This document shows, one piece after another, positions 47,054 through 55,645 of a stretch of 64,000 bases of DNA. Made by a program: the position numbers and the translations under genes. Source of the DNA: Bacillota bacterium (GTDB lineage: Bacteria; Bacillota; Clostridia; Lachnospirales; CAG-274); assembly GCA_017460805.1 (NCBI GenBank), contig JAFUAF010000047.1, positions 50,346 to 114,345 on the forward strand. The letters are read 5' to 3'. The notes below the pieces were generated by a model, which was given only the letters and a program-made list of their open reading frames with translations, searched no databases and was not told the DNA's origin. Numbering within the stretch: position 1 is the stretch's first letter; each line of letters begins with the position of its first letter.

Positions 47054-47258
47054 TTTTTACACTCCTTTTCTTTTAATTCTCTGCACGCTTGGTGCAATAT
47101 TCGTTCTGTTGACGCGTTTTCGCCGTGCCATACCTCAACTGCGCTTCGCTTCGTTTCGGTGTCGGGCGGGCGCCCTCCGCATACTGCGCAAAGCAAAAAC
47201 CCTTACAAGCAAGCTTGACGATTTTTTCTTTACTTGTATGCACACGGCTTACTTATTA
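47054..47258. other. Unusual 205-bp spacer between rplW and rplB
   Basis: Other gaps in this operon are mostly 0-30 bp. This one is GC-rich in its centre, with palindromic GC runs such as GGGCGGGCGCCC, GCGCTTCGCTTCG and a short CAAGC-AAGCTTG repeat. No convincing reading frame or terminator is present. It may be a relic of a palindromic repeat like those at 2.1 and 15.1 kb, or a regulatory RNA segment. Confidence 0.5.
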
Positions 47259-47558
47259 TCACATACCGCTGAAGATCTCAATATCCTTGCTGTCTTCAGT
47301 AAGCTGTACGATAGCTTTCTTTCTGTTGTTGGTCTTGCCAACTGTGTAACCGCGTCTTCTTGTCTTACCGTTAAGGTTAAGTGTGTTTACGCTTGCAACC
47401 TTTGTACCCTCAAACATCTTTTCTACAGCCTGCTTGATCTGGATCTTTGTTGCATCTGTGTGTACATAAAAAGTGTACTTCTTTTCAGCCATCTCGTTCA
47501 TACTTTTTTCTGTAACGACGGGCTTTAAAATAACGTCATAATATTTGATATCTGCCAT
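47259..47558 (-). CDS. rplW: 50S ribosomal protein L23
   Basis: 99 residues, [20 protein letters not shown] and [18 protein letters not shown]. Docks SRP and trigger factor at the tunnel exit. One-base overlap with rplD (TAATG). Confidence 0.98.
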   Translation of the reverse strand: MADIKYYDVILKPVVTEKSMNEMAEKKYTFYVHTDATKIQIKQAVEKMFEGTKVASVNTLNLNGKTRRRGYTVGKTNNRKKAIVQLTEDSKDIEIFSGM

Positions 47559-48178
47559 TATGCGTACACCTCCTGTATCTTCTCAACAGCTGTCTTTGTA
47601 ACTACAAGCGAATCATACTTGATGATGTCGTATACGTTGATAGCGTTTACGCAAGCAGTTTTAACTGTCGGGATATTTCTTGCCGAAAGAACAGCATTGT
47701 TGTTGCCTTCTTCGATAACAACAAGCGCCTTGTCAACACTTACATTCTTTAATACCTGAGCAAATTCCTTTGTCTTGGGAGCATCAAAGCTGAGCTCGTC
47801 AAATACCACAAGGCTGCCCTCGTTTAATTTTGTAGTTAAAGCAGACTTTAAAGCAAGTCTCTTAACTTTCTTGTTTAACTTGAAAGAGTAATCTCTGGGC
47901 TTGGGAGCAAAAACAACGCCGCCGCCTGTCCACTGAGGAGCGCGGATAGAACCCTGTCTTGCACGGCCTGTACCCTTCTGTCTCCAGGGCTTTCTGCCGC
48001 CGCCGCGAACCTCTGCACGGGTAAGCGCACTCTGTGTGCCCTGTCTCTGGTTTGCAAGGTACTGAACAACTGCCTGATGCATAACGTGCTCATTTACCTC
48101 TACTGCAAAAATACTGTCATTCAAATCTATAGAACCAACTTCGCTTCCGCTCATGTTGTATACCTTAACATTTGCCAT
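47558..48178 (-). CDS. rplD: 50S ribosomal protein L4
   Basis: 206 residues. Contains the conserved tunnel loop [20 protein letters not shown] and [20 protein letters not shown]. In other bacteria L4 represses its own S10 operon by binding the leader; a long structured leader exists here (49295-49502). Confidence 0.98.
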   Translation of the reverse strand: MANVKVYNMSGSEVGSIDLNDSIFAVEVNEHVMHQAVVQYLANQRQGTQSALTRAEVRGGGRKPWRQKGTGRARQGSIRAPQWTGGGVVFAPKPRDYSFKLNKKVKRLALKSALTTKLNEGSLVVFDELSFDAPKTKEFAQVLKNVSVDKALVVIEEGNNNAVLSARNIPTVKTACVNAINVYDIIKYDSLVVTKTAVEKIQEVYA

Positions 48179-48203
48179 TAGGTTTTTCCTCCTTTACGTA
48201 ATC

Positions 48204-48833
48204 TCAGGCCTTAACGCTGTTTTTGATCACGATAACGGCACCCTTTGTACCGGGAACGGCACCCTTGATAAGAAGTAAGTTCTTTTCTGCATCTGCACGA
48301 ACAACTTCGAGATTCTGTACCGTAACCTGAACAGAGCCCATGTGACCTGCCATCTTCTTGCCCTTCTTTACCTTACCGGGTGTTGTAGCGGAACTTAAAG
48401 AACCTACACCTCTGTGGTACTTGGAGCCGTGCGCCATAGGACCTCTTGACTGACCGTGTCTCTTGATGGGACCCTGGTAGCCCTTACCCTTGGAAACGCC
48501 TGTAGCGTCAACCTTATCGCCTGCTGCAAATACATCAGCCTTGATCTCGGAACCAACCTCGTAAGCGGATGTATCGTCAAGTCTTAATTCCTTAAGAACT
48601 TTTGTGGGAACAACGCCTGCCTTGTCAAAATGACCTTTCATGGGCTTGTTCACTTTCTTGGCCTTGATCTCACCAAAGCCTACCTGGATAGCATCGTATC
48701 CGTCGTTTTCAACTGTTTTTTTCTGTGTTACAACACAAGGGCCCGCTTCCAGAACGGTTACAGGAATAAGTAAGCCGTTTTCAGCGAAAATCTGTGTCAT
48801 ACCGATTTTCTTAGCAACTATAGCCTTCTGCAT
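48204..48833 (-). CDS. rplC: 50S ribosomal protein L3
   Basis: 209 residues from ATG 48833 (GGAGGT 7 nt upstream). [20 protein letters not shown] start and the L3 signature [21 protein letters not shown] 146-bp spacer with hairpins (for example TGCGGT/ACCGCA) lies between it and rpsJ. Confidence 0.98.
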   Translation of the reverse strand: MQKAIVAKKIGMTQIFAENGLLIPVTVLEAGPCVVTQKKTVENDGYDAIQVGFGEIKAKKVNKPMKGHFDKAGVVPTKVLKELRLDDTSAYEVGSEIKADVFAAGDKVDATGVSKGKGYQGPIKRHGQSRGPMAHGSKYHRGVGSLSSATTPGKVKKGKKMAGHMGSVQVTVQNLEVVRADAEKNLLLIKGAVPGTKGAVIVIKNSVKA

Positions 48834-48979
48834 AACTTTTACCTCCATAATAAACTTTACAGCGGATCGCCCGTTTTCGGGAGATCATTCTACAGTTTAT
48901 AAGGTTTTCATTTCTGTACCTATATAAACCTTTGCGGTTATCACCGCAGTTTTGGGTTAATTGTTTTTCTGATTTAAAA

Positions 48980-49294
48980 TCAGTTCATGACTTTTAATGT
49001 AATATCCACACCTGCAGGAAGATCAAGACGTCTTAAAGCGTCAGCTGTCTTTGCTGTAGGCATAAGAATATCAATCAGTCTTTTGTGTGTTCTTAATTCA
49101 AACTGCTCTCTGCTGTCCTTGTACTTGTGTACCGCACGAAGAATAGTAACAACTTCTTTCTTTGTGGGAAGCGGTATAGGACCACTGATTTTAGCACCTG
49201 TTTTCTTTGCTGTCTCGATGATCTGAGCAGCGGACTGGTCGATCAACTTGTGATCGTAAGACTTAAGACTGATTCTAATCTTCTGATTAGCCAT
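48980..49294 (-). CDS. rpsJ: 30S ribosomal protein S10
   Basis: 104 residues from ATG 49294 (GGAGGGG upstream). [20 protein letters not shown] and the signature [20 protein letters not shown]. First gene of the operon; rpsL, rpsG, fusA and tuf do not precede it. Confidence 0.98.
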   Translation of the reverse strand: MANQKIRISLKSYDHKLIDQSAAQIIETAKKTGAKISGPIPLPTKKEVVTILRAVHKYKDSREQFELRTHKRLIDILMPTAKTADALRRLDLPAGVDITLKVMN

Positions 49295-49502
49295 AAAAAA
49301 AGTCCCCTCCTTTTCGTACTTTTCTTGATTACTCAGCACGACAAGTGGTGACTGCACACTCAGCCGCGTGTTTCCCCTTGCAACTCATCGGGAACCGCGC
49401 AAGTATTACAGTGACCTTGTCGCCCGTTTTCTTGAACCGGACATCGCTCCGCGGAAAAACCCTTTCGGCAACCTCCCGCATCAACGCTCTTAATGTCACA
49501 AC
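49295..49502 (-). promoter_or_regulatory. Long structured leader of the S10 operon
   Basis: About 207 nt between the predicted start site and rpsJ. A long closing helix can form: CGACAAGG-TCACTG (about 49407-49422) with CAGTCAC-CACTTGTCG (about 49339-49356), enclosing CGCG/CGCG and CCC/GGG stems. No ordinary coding gene is supported. It is a candidate autogenous (L4- or S10-type) leader. The fold is my own reading. Confidence 0.5.
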
Positions 49503-49508
49503 ACGTTT

Positions 49509-49537
49509 ATTATACACTAATAAAACCCCGATTTCAA
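49509..49537 (-). promoter_or_regulatory. Promoter of the S10-spc operon
   Basis: On the minus strand TTGAAA (49532-49537), 17 nt, TATAAT (49509-49514). It is the only strong promoter upstream of rpsJ. Confidence 0.8.
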
Positions 49538-49642
49538 GCACTTTTTTCAGAAATCGGGGTAAAATTTTTCACAAACTTTACAAAGTTTTGGTTGAATTTT
49601 TGGTTATTTTTTCATCCCGTAGTTGTCGGAATAAATATTGAT

Positions 49643-49708
49643 ACTATATATAGTAGAAATACAAAAAACAACTCCCCTATTGACATCATTCCTCAAAAGG
49701 AATATACT
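49643..49708 (+). promoter_or_regulatory. Promoter and palindrome of the higBA-like module
   Basis: TTGACA (49680-49685), 17 nt, TATACT (49703-49708). A palindrome ACTATATATAGT (49643-49654) recurs in part over the -10 (ACTATATATA), a likely autorepressor site. Confidence 0.7.
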
Positions 49709-49730
49709 ATATATACAAGGATATGAATAT

Positions 49731-50081
49731 ATGTTTAATATAGTCTATTACGAAAAATCAGACGGCACAAAGCCTGTTGCAGCCTTTATCAAAGGACTTG
49801 AGCCCAAAATGAAAACAAAAGTCCTGCGTGAAATACAGCTTCTCAAAGAATTTGGCAACACTTTAGGCGAACCGCATTCAAAATCTTTGAAAAACGGACT
49901 TTTTGAATTAAGAATAAAGCAAGGCTCAAATATTTCACGGGTATTATATTTTTTCTTTGTCGGTAACAAAATAATACTGACGAACGGATTTGTAAAAAAA
50001 GAGCAAAAAACACCGCCGTCCCAAATAGAACTCGCCGCAAAATATAAAGCCGATTATGAGAGGAGACATAAAAATGGATGA
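49731..50081 (+). CDS. RelE/HigB-type toxin (Gp49-like)
   Basis: A 116-residue protein of the phage-derived Gp49-like/HigB mRNA-interferase family. Start of the fold YYEKSDGTKPVAAFIKGL, then LGEPHSKSLKNGLFELRIK and RVLYFFFVGNKIILTNGFVK. ATG 49731 has AAGGAT about 10 nt upstream. The toxin gene precedes the antitoxin, overlapping it by 8 bp, the usual HigB-HigA order. It probably cleaves mRNA at the ribosome when free. Confidence 0.88.
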   Translation: MFNIVYYEKSDGTKPVAAFIKGLEPKMKTKVLREIQLLKEFGNTLGEPHSKSLKNGLFELRIKQGSNISRVLYFFFVGNKIILTNGFVKKEQKTPPSQIELAAKYKADYERRHKNG

Positions 50082-50346
50082 TTTTGAAAAAACCTTACAA
50101 GAATGCCTGCAAGACGAAGAATTTAAAAAAGAGTGGAAAAATACCGAACTTGAATATCAAATAACAAGAATGTTGGTAGCTGCAAGAAACGAAAAGCAGC
50201 TTACACAAAAACAACTTGCCGAAGCTTCCGGTGTCAGACAGTCAAATATCAGCCGTATCGAAAACGGAAACTGCGTACCGAGCATAGCCACTCTCGAAGC
50301 TCTCGCCGAGGGACTCGGGAAACAACTTAAAATAGAACTTGTATAA
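50074..50346 (+). CDS. HTH (XRE) antitoxin of the HigBA-like module
   Basis: A 90-residue protein with an N-terminal acidic part that would cap the toxin and a C-terminal helix-turn-helix (KQLTQKQLAEASGVRQSNIS, then RIENGNCVPSIATLEALAEG). ATG 50074 has GAGGAG 8-9 nt upstream. It should repress the promoter at 49680-49708. Confidence 0.9.
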   Translation: MDDFEKTLQECLQDEEFKKEWKNTELEYQITRMLVAARNEKQLTQKQLAEASGVRQSNISRIENGNCVPSIATLEALAEGLGKQLKIELV

Positions 50347-50350
50347 ACAG

Positions 50351-50384
50351 CAGCCCCGAACCGCAATTCGGGGCTTGTGTTTTA
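50351..50384 (+). terminator. Terminator of the HigBA-like module
   Basis: GCCCCGAA-CCGCAA-TTCGGGGC followed by TTGTGTTTT. Confidence 0.8.
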
Positions 50385-50451
50385 TTTATTGTTCGGCATA
50401 AGTATTTGCATAAAACGGCATCCCCGCCGCCATGCTGTTCCCTGCCTGTTC

Positions 50452-51297
50452 TTACTGGAATGTCCAGCCCCAGCCGCTGTAATCGCCCTCGGCGGCAACG
50501 GCGAAGTTCACAAGAGAGAAAGCGTGGGCTGCGTATACGGAGCCCGTTTCCTTATCGACAAGTGCGCCTACGGAGTCGTTTTCAAAAATGCTCACATACC
50601 AGTAGTGACCCAGATCGTATTTTACCTTGCAGGAAACAGCACCCACAGACGGGAATTTTTCGGCGATATTCTCCTTTGTTACACCGCTGAAGCCCTGTAT
50701 CTGAAATATTGTGTCCTGCATAGAGGGCAGAAATTCATCGAAATAACGCATTTCGGCTATCTTGCCCGCATCTTCCTCACTGACCTTTACGCGCATATTC
50801 TGCTCTACCCATACAAAACGGGTATCTTCGGCAAGGTCGCCCACATAGCCGACTTTTGCGCCGAAAGCAGTCGAAATAGCCCTTAAAGGCACATAGGTCG
50901 AGCCGTCGATTATCTCGGCGGGGTTTGTTGTTTCACGTCTTTCGCCGTTTACCACTACCGCGCTGTCGCCTATCGTGCATTTTATGCTTGTTTTTGCATC
51001 ATTTATAACAACAGTCTTTGTTTCGGCATCCCATGCAACATTAGCCCCGAAACGCTCGCTTATAACACGAAGCGGAACAAGCGTAGTGCCGTTTTTGATA
51101 ATGCCGTCTGCGTCGCCCGCAGCATCGCCGTTTATATAAAGCACGACCGCGGGTGCCGCCGTCTTTTTGATAATGCCGTTCGGGTACATTACCTCCATAT
51201 CGCCCTCAAAACCCGAAACCTCGATAAAAGGCTCGGCAGCAAACGCACTTGTTGTAAAAAGCATTGCCGTCAGTATCCCTGCAATAAATTTTTTCAT
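50452..51297 (-). CDS. Secreted stalk-domain protein
   Basis: A 281-residue exported protein. ATG 51297 (GAAGG upstream) opens MKKFIAGILTAMLFTTSAFA. A stalk domain spans about 50-165 (TTLVPLRVISERFGANVAWD and GSTYVPLRAISTAFGAKVGY). The C-terminal half holds a PepSY-like region (ENIAEKFPSVGAVSCKVKYD, then DKETGSVYAAHAFSLVNFAV). One of five stalk proteins in the window. It lies between two toxin-antitoxin modules. Ligand unknown. Confidence 0.83.
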   Translation of the reverse strand: MKKFIAGILTAMLFTTSAFAAEPFIEVSGFEGDMEVMYPNGIIKKTAAPAVVLYINGDAAGDADGIIKNGTTLVPLRVISERFGANVAWDAETKTVVINDAKTSIKCTIGDSAVVVNGERRETTNPAEIIDGSTYVPLRAISTAFGAKVGYVGDLAEDTRFVWVEQNMRVKVSEEDAGKIAEMRYFDEFLPSMQDTIFQIQGFSGVTKENIAEKFPSVGAVSCKVKYDLGHYWYVSIFENDSVGALVDKETGSVYAAHAFSLVNFAVAAEGDYSGWGWTFQ

Positions 51298-51320
51298 ATT
51301 AAATACCTTCTTTCTTATAT

Positions 51321-51617
51321 TCATTTTAATCTTTTGTCTAAATCCGAAGCACTGTACAAAACGTTTGTTACAAACACCATATCTTCCCTAATAACATAAA
51401 ATACCGAATAATTGTCTGCAAGCATCCGTCTTTGACCAACACTATTTATGCAGCGAAATCTCTCGGGAAAAATATTCAACGAAGAAATAGCATCGGCAAT
51501 TCTGTTATACTGTTTCATCGCAGTATCGGGCGAAAGCAAATTATATGCAATATAACTGTATATCTGCTCCATATCCGAAAGCGCTTCATTCGTCATAAAT
51601 ATTTTGTAACACTTCAT
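51321..51617 (-). CDS. ParE/RelE-superfamily toxin
   Basis: A 98-residue small basic toxin: FMTNEALSDMEQIYSYIAYN at the N-terminus, FPERFRCINSVGQRRMLADN and YSVFYVIREDMVFVTNVLYS with the usual ParE/RelE strand and Tyr/Arg features. It directly follows its antitoxin gene (51618) with no gap. Whether it hits gyrase (ParE) or mRNA (RelE) is not decided by sequence alone. Confidence 0.87.
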   Translation of the reverse strand: MKCYKIFMTNEALSDMEQIYSYIAYNLLSPDTAMKQYNRIADAISSLNIFPERFRCINSVGQRRMLADNYSVFYVIREDMVFVTNVLYSASDLDKRLK

Positions 51618-51920
51618 TTAATGTGTCTCCCTGAAATGCGCAAACGCCTCCCCTGCTTCCTGTACATTTCCTTTTTCTATATCGTCATAGCCCCGCTTTA
51701 AACGCGCCTCAAACTCTTCGTCCGTCATAAGATCGATATTGAGTGTATCGGGTGCTTTTGGGAGAGTGACATTAAAAGGTATCCCGCCGGTCAGATATAT
51801 CTGATTAAGATACATATCTATCGCCGTTGACATGGGCACCCCAAGTTTTGACAGCACTTCTTCGGCACGGGCTTTAACAGTCGGATTTACTCTTAAATTC
51901 AATGTTGTTGTTTTTTCCAT
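51618..51920 (-). CDS. RelB/DinJ-type antitoxin
   Basis: A 100-residue protein. A ribbon-helix-helix DNA-binding start (TTTLNLRVNPTVKARAEEVL, then GVPMSTAIDMYLNQIYLTGG) is typical of DinJ/RelB. The acidic C-terminus (MTDEEFEARLKRGYDDIEKG) would wrap the toxin. ATG 51920 has AAGGAG upstream. Confidence 0.9.
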   Translation of the reverse strand: MEKTTTLNLRVNPTVKARAEEVLSKLGVPMSTAIDMYLNQIYLTGGIPFNVTLPKAPDTLNIDLMTDEEFEARLKRGYDDIEKGNVQEAGEAFAHFRETH

Positions 51921-51941
51921 ATCATCACGCTCCTTATATAC

Positions 51942-51974
51942 TTGTATTGTAACGCAAACGCCGTTACAATACAA
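51942..51974. promoter_or_regulatory. Operator/promoter of the RelB-ParE module
   Basis: Perfect 13-bp arms TTGTATTGTAACG/CGTTACAATACAA around a 7-nt spacer. On the minus strand TTGTAT, 17 nt, TACAAT falls inside the arms, so bound antitoxin would block the promoter. Confidence 0.8.
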
Positions 51975-51984
51975 TATATTTCGA

Positions 51985-52164
51985 CTATTTTTCAATTACT
52001 TTTTTCACATTCTTTTCAAACTTGACCCTCGGCAGCATGACAAGGTGTCCGCAGCCCATACATTTTATGCGGAAATCCGCGCCAACACGCAGTATCTCCC
52101 ATTCATCGCTGCCGCAGGGGTGGGCTTTTTTCATTTTTACAATATCACCTAAATTAAAATCCAT
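51985..52164 (-). CDS. DUF951 protein
   Basis: 59 residues: MDFNLGDIVKMKKAHPCGSD, EWEILRVGADFRIKCMGCGH, with a Cys-x2-Cys pair and the family motif HPCGSDEWE. Its ATG overlaps the mscS stop (TAATG). DUF951 genes commonly sit beside mscS in Firmicutes. Possibly nucleic-acid binding; function not established. Confidence 0.9.
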   Translation of the reverse strand: MDFNLGDIVKMKKAHPCGSDEWEILRVGADFRIKCMGCGHLVMLPRVKFEKNVKKVIEK

Positions 52165-53039
52165 TATTTCTCGCCCTTTCTGCTGACTACCACCTGCGGG
52201 AACGGTATCTCTATGCCCTCTTTGTCAAAGCGGTTTTTAACGCGGTATCTTATGGCGCGCTCGATATTCCAGTTCTGACCTATTTTGCAGTCGGCGGCTA
52301 TCCTTATCCTTATACCGCTTTCGCCAAGTTCTTCAACACCCCAGATAGCGGGTTTTGAAAGCAGTCCGTCTATATGTTCCTTTTCGTATATCTCGGTCAT
52401 TTCATCGTCAAGAACTTTCATTACCCTGTCAAGATCCTCCTCATAAGCAACGGAAACATCCACGACACCGCGGTTGAATTCCTTGCTCATATTGGTAACG
52501 ATTTTTATCTGACCGTTGGGGATAATGTGCATATTGCCGTCCATGCTTCTTAAAACAGTAGTGCGCAGACCTATTGCCACAACCGTTCCCGTACAGCCCT
52601 CGGTCGTGATTATATCGCCCACACCGAACTGATCCTCCATTAAAATAAAAGCGCCCGTCATCATGTCCTGTATTATGCTCTGTGCGCCCAAACCCACAGC
52701 AACCGTCGCGACACTTCCCAGTGCAAGCAGAGAACCCGTATCAACGCCCCATTGGGTCAGCACCACGCACAAAAGCACAAAATACGCCACATATTTTACA
52801 ACGCTTGTCAGCACAGTACCGACCGTCTTTGCCTTTCGCGCGGGCAGTTTTGGGTTTTTGGTTATAGTCTTTTTTATTATCGCCTTTATAATGCCGATAA
52901 TAAAACTGCCGATAATACAGATAACGACCGTAATTACAGCCTTGTGCAAAGCATCTATGGCTATCTCGCTGTATTTTTCAAACAGCCACTCCTGCATATT
53001 ATGTGCGGCGAGCGGCAGAAAATCATAAAATCTCATCAT
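52164..53039 (-). CDS. Small-conductance mechanosensitive channel
   Basis: A 291-residue MscS-family channel that opens under hypo-osmotic stress. Three N-terminal membrane helices; the pore helix reads SVATVAVGLGAQSIIQDMMT. The beta domain has EDQFGVGDIITTEGCTGTVV and IIPNGQIKIVTNMSK. The ATG overlaps the stop of the yfcE-like gene (ATGA). Confidence 0.95.
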   Translation of the reverse strand: MMRFYDFLPLAAHNMQEWLFEKYSEIAIDALHKAVITVVICIIGSFIIGIIKAIIKKTITKNPKLPARKAKTVGTVLTSVVKYVAYFVLLCVVLTQWGVDTGSLLALGSVATVAVGLGAQSIIQDMMTGAFILMEDQFGVGDIITTEGCTGTVVAIGLRTTVLRSMDGNMHIIPNGQIKIVTNMSKEFNRGVVDVSVAYEEDLDRVMKVLDDEMTEIYEKEHIDGLLSKPAIWGVEELGESGIRIRIAADCKIGQNWNIERAIRYRVKNRFDKEGIEIPFPQVVVSRKGEK

Positions 53040-53581
53040 AATTTCAAACTCTTTATAACATTGCCGTCAAAATCCTTTATGCTGAAAACGCCGTTTTCGT
53101 AGAGCATATAGCTGTGGACATCATCATCCTTGGGAAGAGAAGCCGAGCCCGGATTTATATAGGTATAGTTATGTGCCTTTTGGATAACTTTTTCGTGCGT
53201 ATGGCCGTGGATAAGCAGGTCGCCGTCTTTTAAAAGCGGGGGTGCATCGTTGTTGTACAAATGGCCGTGTGTGATAAAAGCACATCTGCCGCCGTCAAGG
53301 TACAAAAGCATATAGTCCGCCATGCACGGGAATTCCAGTACCATCTGATCCACTTCCGCCTCGCAGTTGCCGCGCACGGCAAATATCTCGTTTTTCATAT
53401 CATTGAGCATTGCCGTAACTTTCTTGGGTTCATATTCGCGCGGCAGGTCATTTCTCGGGCCGTGATAAAGCAAGTCGCCAAGAAGTATCAGCCTTTCCGC
53501 CCCCTCTTTTTTATATGCTTCTATCACTTTTTCACAGTAGTACGCCGACCCGTGAATGTCGGATGCAAAAACAAGTTTCAT
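53036..53581 (-). CDS. yfcE: YfcE-type metallophosphodiesterase
   Basis: 181 residues, very like E. coli YfcE: MKLVFASDIHGS, LGDLLYHGPRNDLP, AVRGNCEAEVDQM, FITHGHL, IHGHTH and NPGSASLPK. A dimetal phosphodiesterase active on model substrates; natural substrate unknown. Translationally coupled to mscS. Confidence 0.95.
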   Translation of the reverse strand: MKLVFASDIHGSAYYCEKVIEAYKKEGAERLILLGDLLYHGPRNDLPREYEPKKVTAMLNDMKNEIFAVRGNCEAEVDQMVLEFPCMADYMLLYLDGGRCAFITHGHLYNNDAPPLLKDGDLLIHGHTHEKVIQKAHNYTYINPGSASLPKDDDVHSYMLYENGVFSIKDFDGNVIKSLKL

Positions 53582-53600
53582 TTTTTATTCTCCTTTTATA

Positions 53601-54608
53601 TTATTCCTTTATATGTTCAAGTATATATTTCGGGATTTCGGGATCTTTATAGTCCGCGTCCATACCATAGGTAACGGCAAAGGCAAAATTATCCGCCATG
53701 CACTCTTCCGCCGCTATGACATAATCGGTATTTCTGCCGACAACATCCCAAAAGTCCGATATCTCGTCAACGGTATAAATTTTATTCGGCTCGTCATAGA
53801 ATACAACGCCGGGCAGCATATAGTCAAACGGATAGACATCCTTTTTCCACCCTGCGGAAAAGTAAGAAACTATCGTTCCTTTTTTCCTTTTTCCGTTAAC
53901 GGTAAAATATGCGCTGCAATCGTATTTCGTCACGTCGGGGTTTGATGCTATGACCTTCTTCACATCCTCACCGAAAGGTATTTCTTCATCTATCTCAAAA
54001 CCTATCGCCTTGTACATCCTTGCACGAAAATCGGGGTCGTTTCTTGTCAGCACATGAAAAACTTCGTGTGCAAGCACTTCGTCAACATACGCCTCGTCTA
54101 TAATTTCCTGCTTGTAATATCCGTATATGTCCCGACCTAAGAAAACGTAGTTTGCGTGGGTATATGCCGCCGAGTCAAGCTCGTCCTTGTTGGTGCATTT
54201 TACAAAGACCACGGGCACATCAAGCTCGTATTCGTAACCAAGGTCAAAAAGCCTTTTTTGCAAAACTTCAAGACGGCTTTGATAAAACGTCTTTTCCTCG
54301 TCCGCAAAGTCAAGCACCTGCTCTTTTGCGTATTTGCGCAGCTGTGCAAGTGTCGCATCCGTTTTTCCCATTCTCCAGTCAATATTTATTTGATTCATAC
54401 TGTTGTAATATGCGTCATTCTGCTCTATAAAAGCCGCAGCTTCCGCTCTGTCCGCAAATCCGAAACGAATTTGTTTATCGGTTTTTATTTCGCTTTGCAC
54501 CGCGGTTCGGGCGACCGCCATTTCGGGCAGTTTTGCCGCCGTACCCGCCGACGCTCCCGAAAAAAGCTGCACCACAGCCAACACCGCAATTATAGGATCA
54601 ATACTCAT
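53601..54608 (-). CDS. Secreted HEXXH zinc protease
   Basis: A 335-residue exported protein. ATG 54608 has AGAGGA 6 nt upstream and opens a weak signal (DPIIAVLAVVQLFSGASAG). Zinc motif HEVFHVLTRND, with a later Glu in AEECMADNFAF that may be the third ligand. A coiled region precedes it. Family not recognised; similar lone HEXXH proteins are found in gut Clostridia. Downstream of degV on the same strand. Confidence 0.75.
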   Translation of the reverse strand: MSIDPIIAVLAVVQLFSGASAGTAAKLPEMAVARTAVQSEIKTDKQIRFGFADRAEAAAFIEQNDAYYNSMNQINIDWRMGKTDATLAQLRKYAKEQVLDFADEEKTFYQSRLEVLQKRLFDLGYEYELDVPVVFVKCTNKDELDSAAYTHANYVFLGRDIYGYYKQEIIDEAYVDEVLAHEVFHVLTRNDPDFRARMYKAIGFEIDEEIPFGEDVKKVIASNPDVTKYDCSAYFTVNGKRKKGTIVSYFSAGWKKDVYPFDYMLPGVVFYDEPNKIYTVDEISDFWDVVGRNTDYVIAAEECMADNFAFAVTYGMDADYKDPEIPKYILEHIKE

Positions 54609-54679
54609 ATACATTCCTCTTTTCTTATTTAACTTGCAATTTATCAAATTTTAAGGTATTATATTAAAGTAGGTATTAT

Positions 54680-55558
54680 TTAAAGCAGGTACTCATATTT
54701 TTTGACAGCGGCAACGCCTATAGCGGTAGGTCCTGTGTGCGTACCTATGGTAGCACCTACGGTTATGGAGTCAAAATTGGGTTCGATGCCCGTATTTTTA
54801 ACAAAAATTTGGCGCATTTCCTCCCAGCCCTCCGCACCGTTGCAGGAAGTCGTGAGAAGCCAGTATTTTTCGGGTTCTCCGTTTAAAAACTTCTCCATTT
54901 CCTTGCAGACCGCATCAAGGGCTTTCTTGCGGCCGCGCACCTTCATAACGGGCATTACCTCGGCATCTGTCAAACTTAAAACGGGCTTGATATTGAGGAT
55001 ATTGCCGATAAGAGCGGCGGCTTTGCCTATTCTGCCGCCTTTTTGCAGGTAGATAAGGTCGTCCACGATAAATTTTATGGTGGAATTTGCGGCAAGGGTA
55101 TCTGTCATGGCGGCAACTTTTTCAATGTCTATGCCGTTTTGGAGCATCCTTGCTCCCTCGCTGATAACGAGCGCCTGACCCGAAGTGGCCTGTTTGGAAT
55201 CAACGACAAGTATTTTCCTGTCGGGGAACTCCTCTTTAAGCATATTTGCGGCATTGGTGCCGCTTTGTACGCTGCCGCTCAATTTTTGCGAAAGGCAGTA
55301 GCATATAATATCCTTTCCCTCCGCAAGATAGGGGCGGAAAGCCGACATATAATCATCTATAGACGGCAGGGAGGTCTTTGTAAATACCCCCGACACCTGG
55401 GCGGCGAATATCTCCTCATGGGATATCTCCACACCCTCTTTTAAATAATCGGTGCCGTTTATAGTCACATAGTACGGGATTATTGAAATATCGTATTTTT
55501 TTATCAGGTTATCGGAAAGATCGCCTGCGCTGTCGGTAAAAATTTTATAATCAGACAT
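54680..55558 (-). CDS. DegV-family fatty-acid-binding protein
   Basis: A 292-residue DegV protein, which presents fatty acids to fatty acid kinase in Firmicutes. IFTDSAGDLSDNLIKKYDIS, FTKTSLPSIDDYMSAF, VVDSKQATSGQALV and YLQKGGRIGKAAALIGNILN are diagnostic. Promoter and dyad 55572-55618. Confidence 0.93.
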   Translation of the reverse strand: MSDYKIFTDSAGDLSDNLIKKYDISIIPYYVTINGTDYLKEGVEISHEEIFAAQVSGVFTKTSLPSIDDYMSAFRPYLAEGKDIICYCLSQKLSGSVQSGTNAANMLKEEFPDRKILVVDSKQATSGQALVISEGARMLQNGIDIEKVAAMTDTLAANSTIKFIVDDLIYLQKGGRIGKAAALIGNILNIKPVLSLTDAEVMPVMKVRGRKKALDAVCKEMEKFLNGEPEKYWLLTTSCNGAEGWEEMRQIFVKNTGIEPNFDSITVGATIGTHTGPTAIGVAAVKKYEYLL

Positions 55559-55571
55559 AATTATCTCCTCC

Positions 55572-55618
55572 GCTTAATTTGTTATTCTTATAATAACAAA
55601 TTTAAGAATAGCGGTCAA
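55572..55618. promoter_or_regulatory. degV promoter and divergent dyad
   Basis: For degV (minus): TTGACC (55613-55618), 17 nt, TATTAT (55590-55595). Overlapping it is inverted repeat AATTTGTTATT/AATAACAAATT (55576-55586/55592-55602), extended by CTTAA/TTAAG. Lies between divergent degV and topB. Confidence 0.7.
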
Positions 55619-55645
55619 GGAAAAACAAAAATTTCGGTGATAAAA

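Noticed and set aside
47005..47196. A 63-codon frame between rplW and rplB
   Set aside because: It runs into rplB in another frame and has no recognisable protein or ribosome site.
49329..49541. A 70-codon frame in the S10 leader
   Set aside because: It overlaps the promoter, has no ribosome site for its first codons, and fits better as structured leader RNA.
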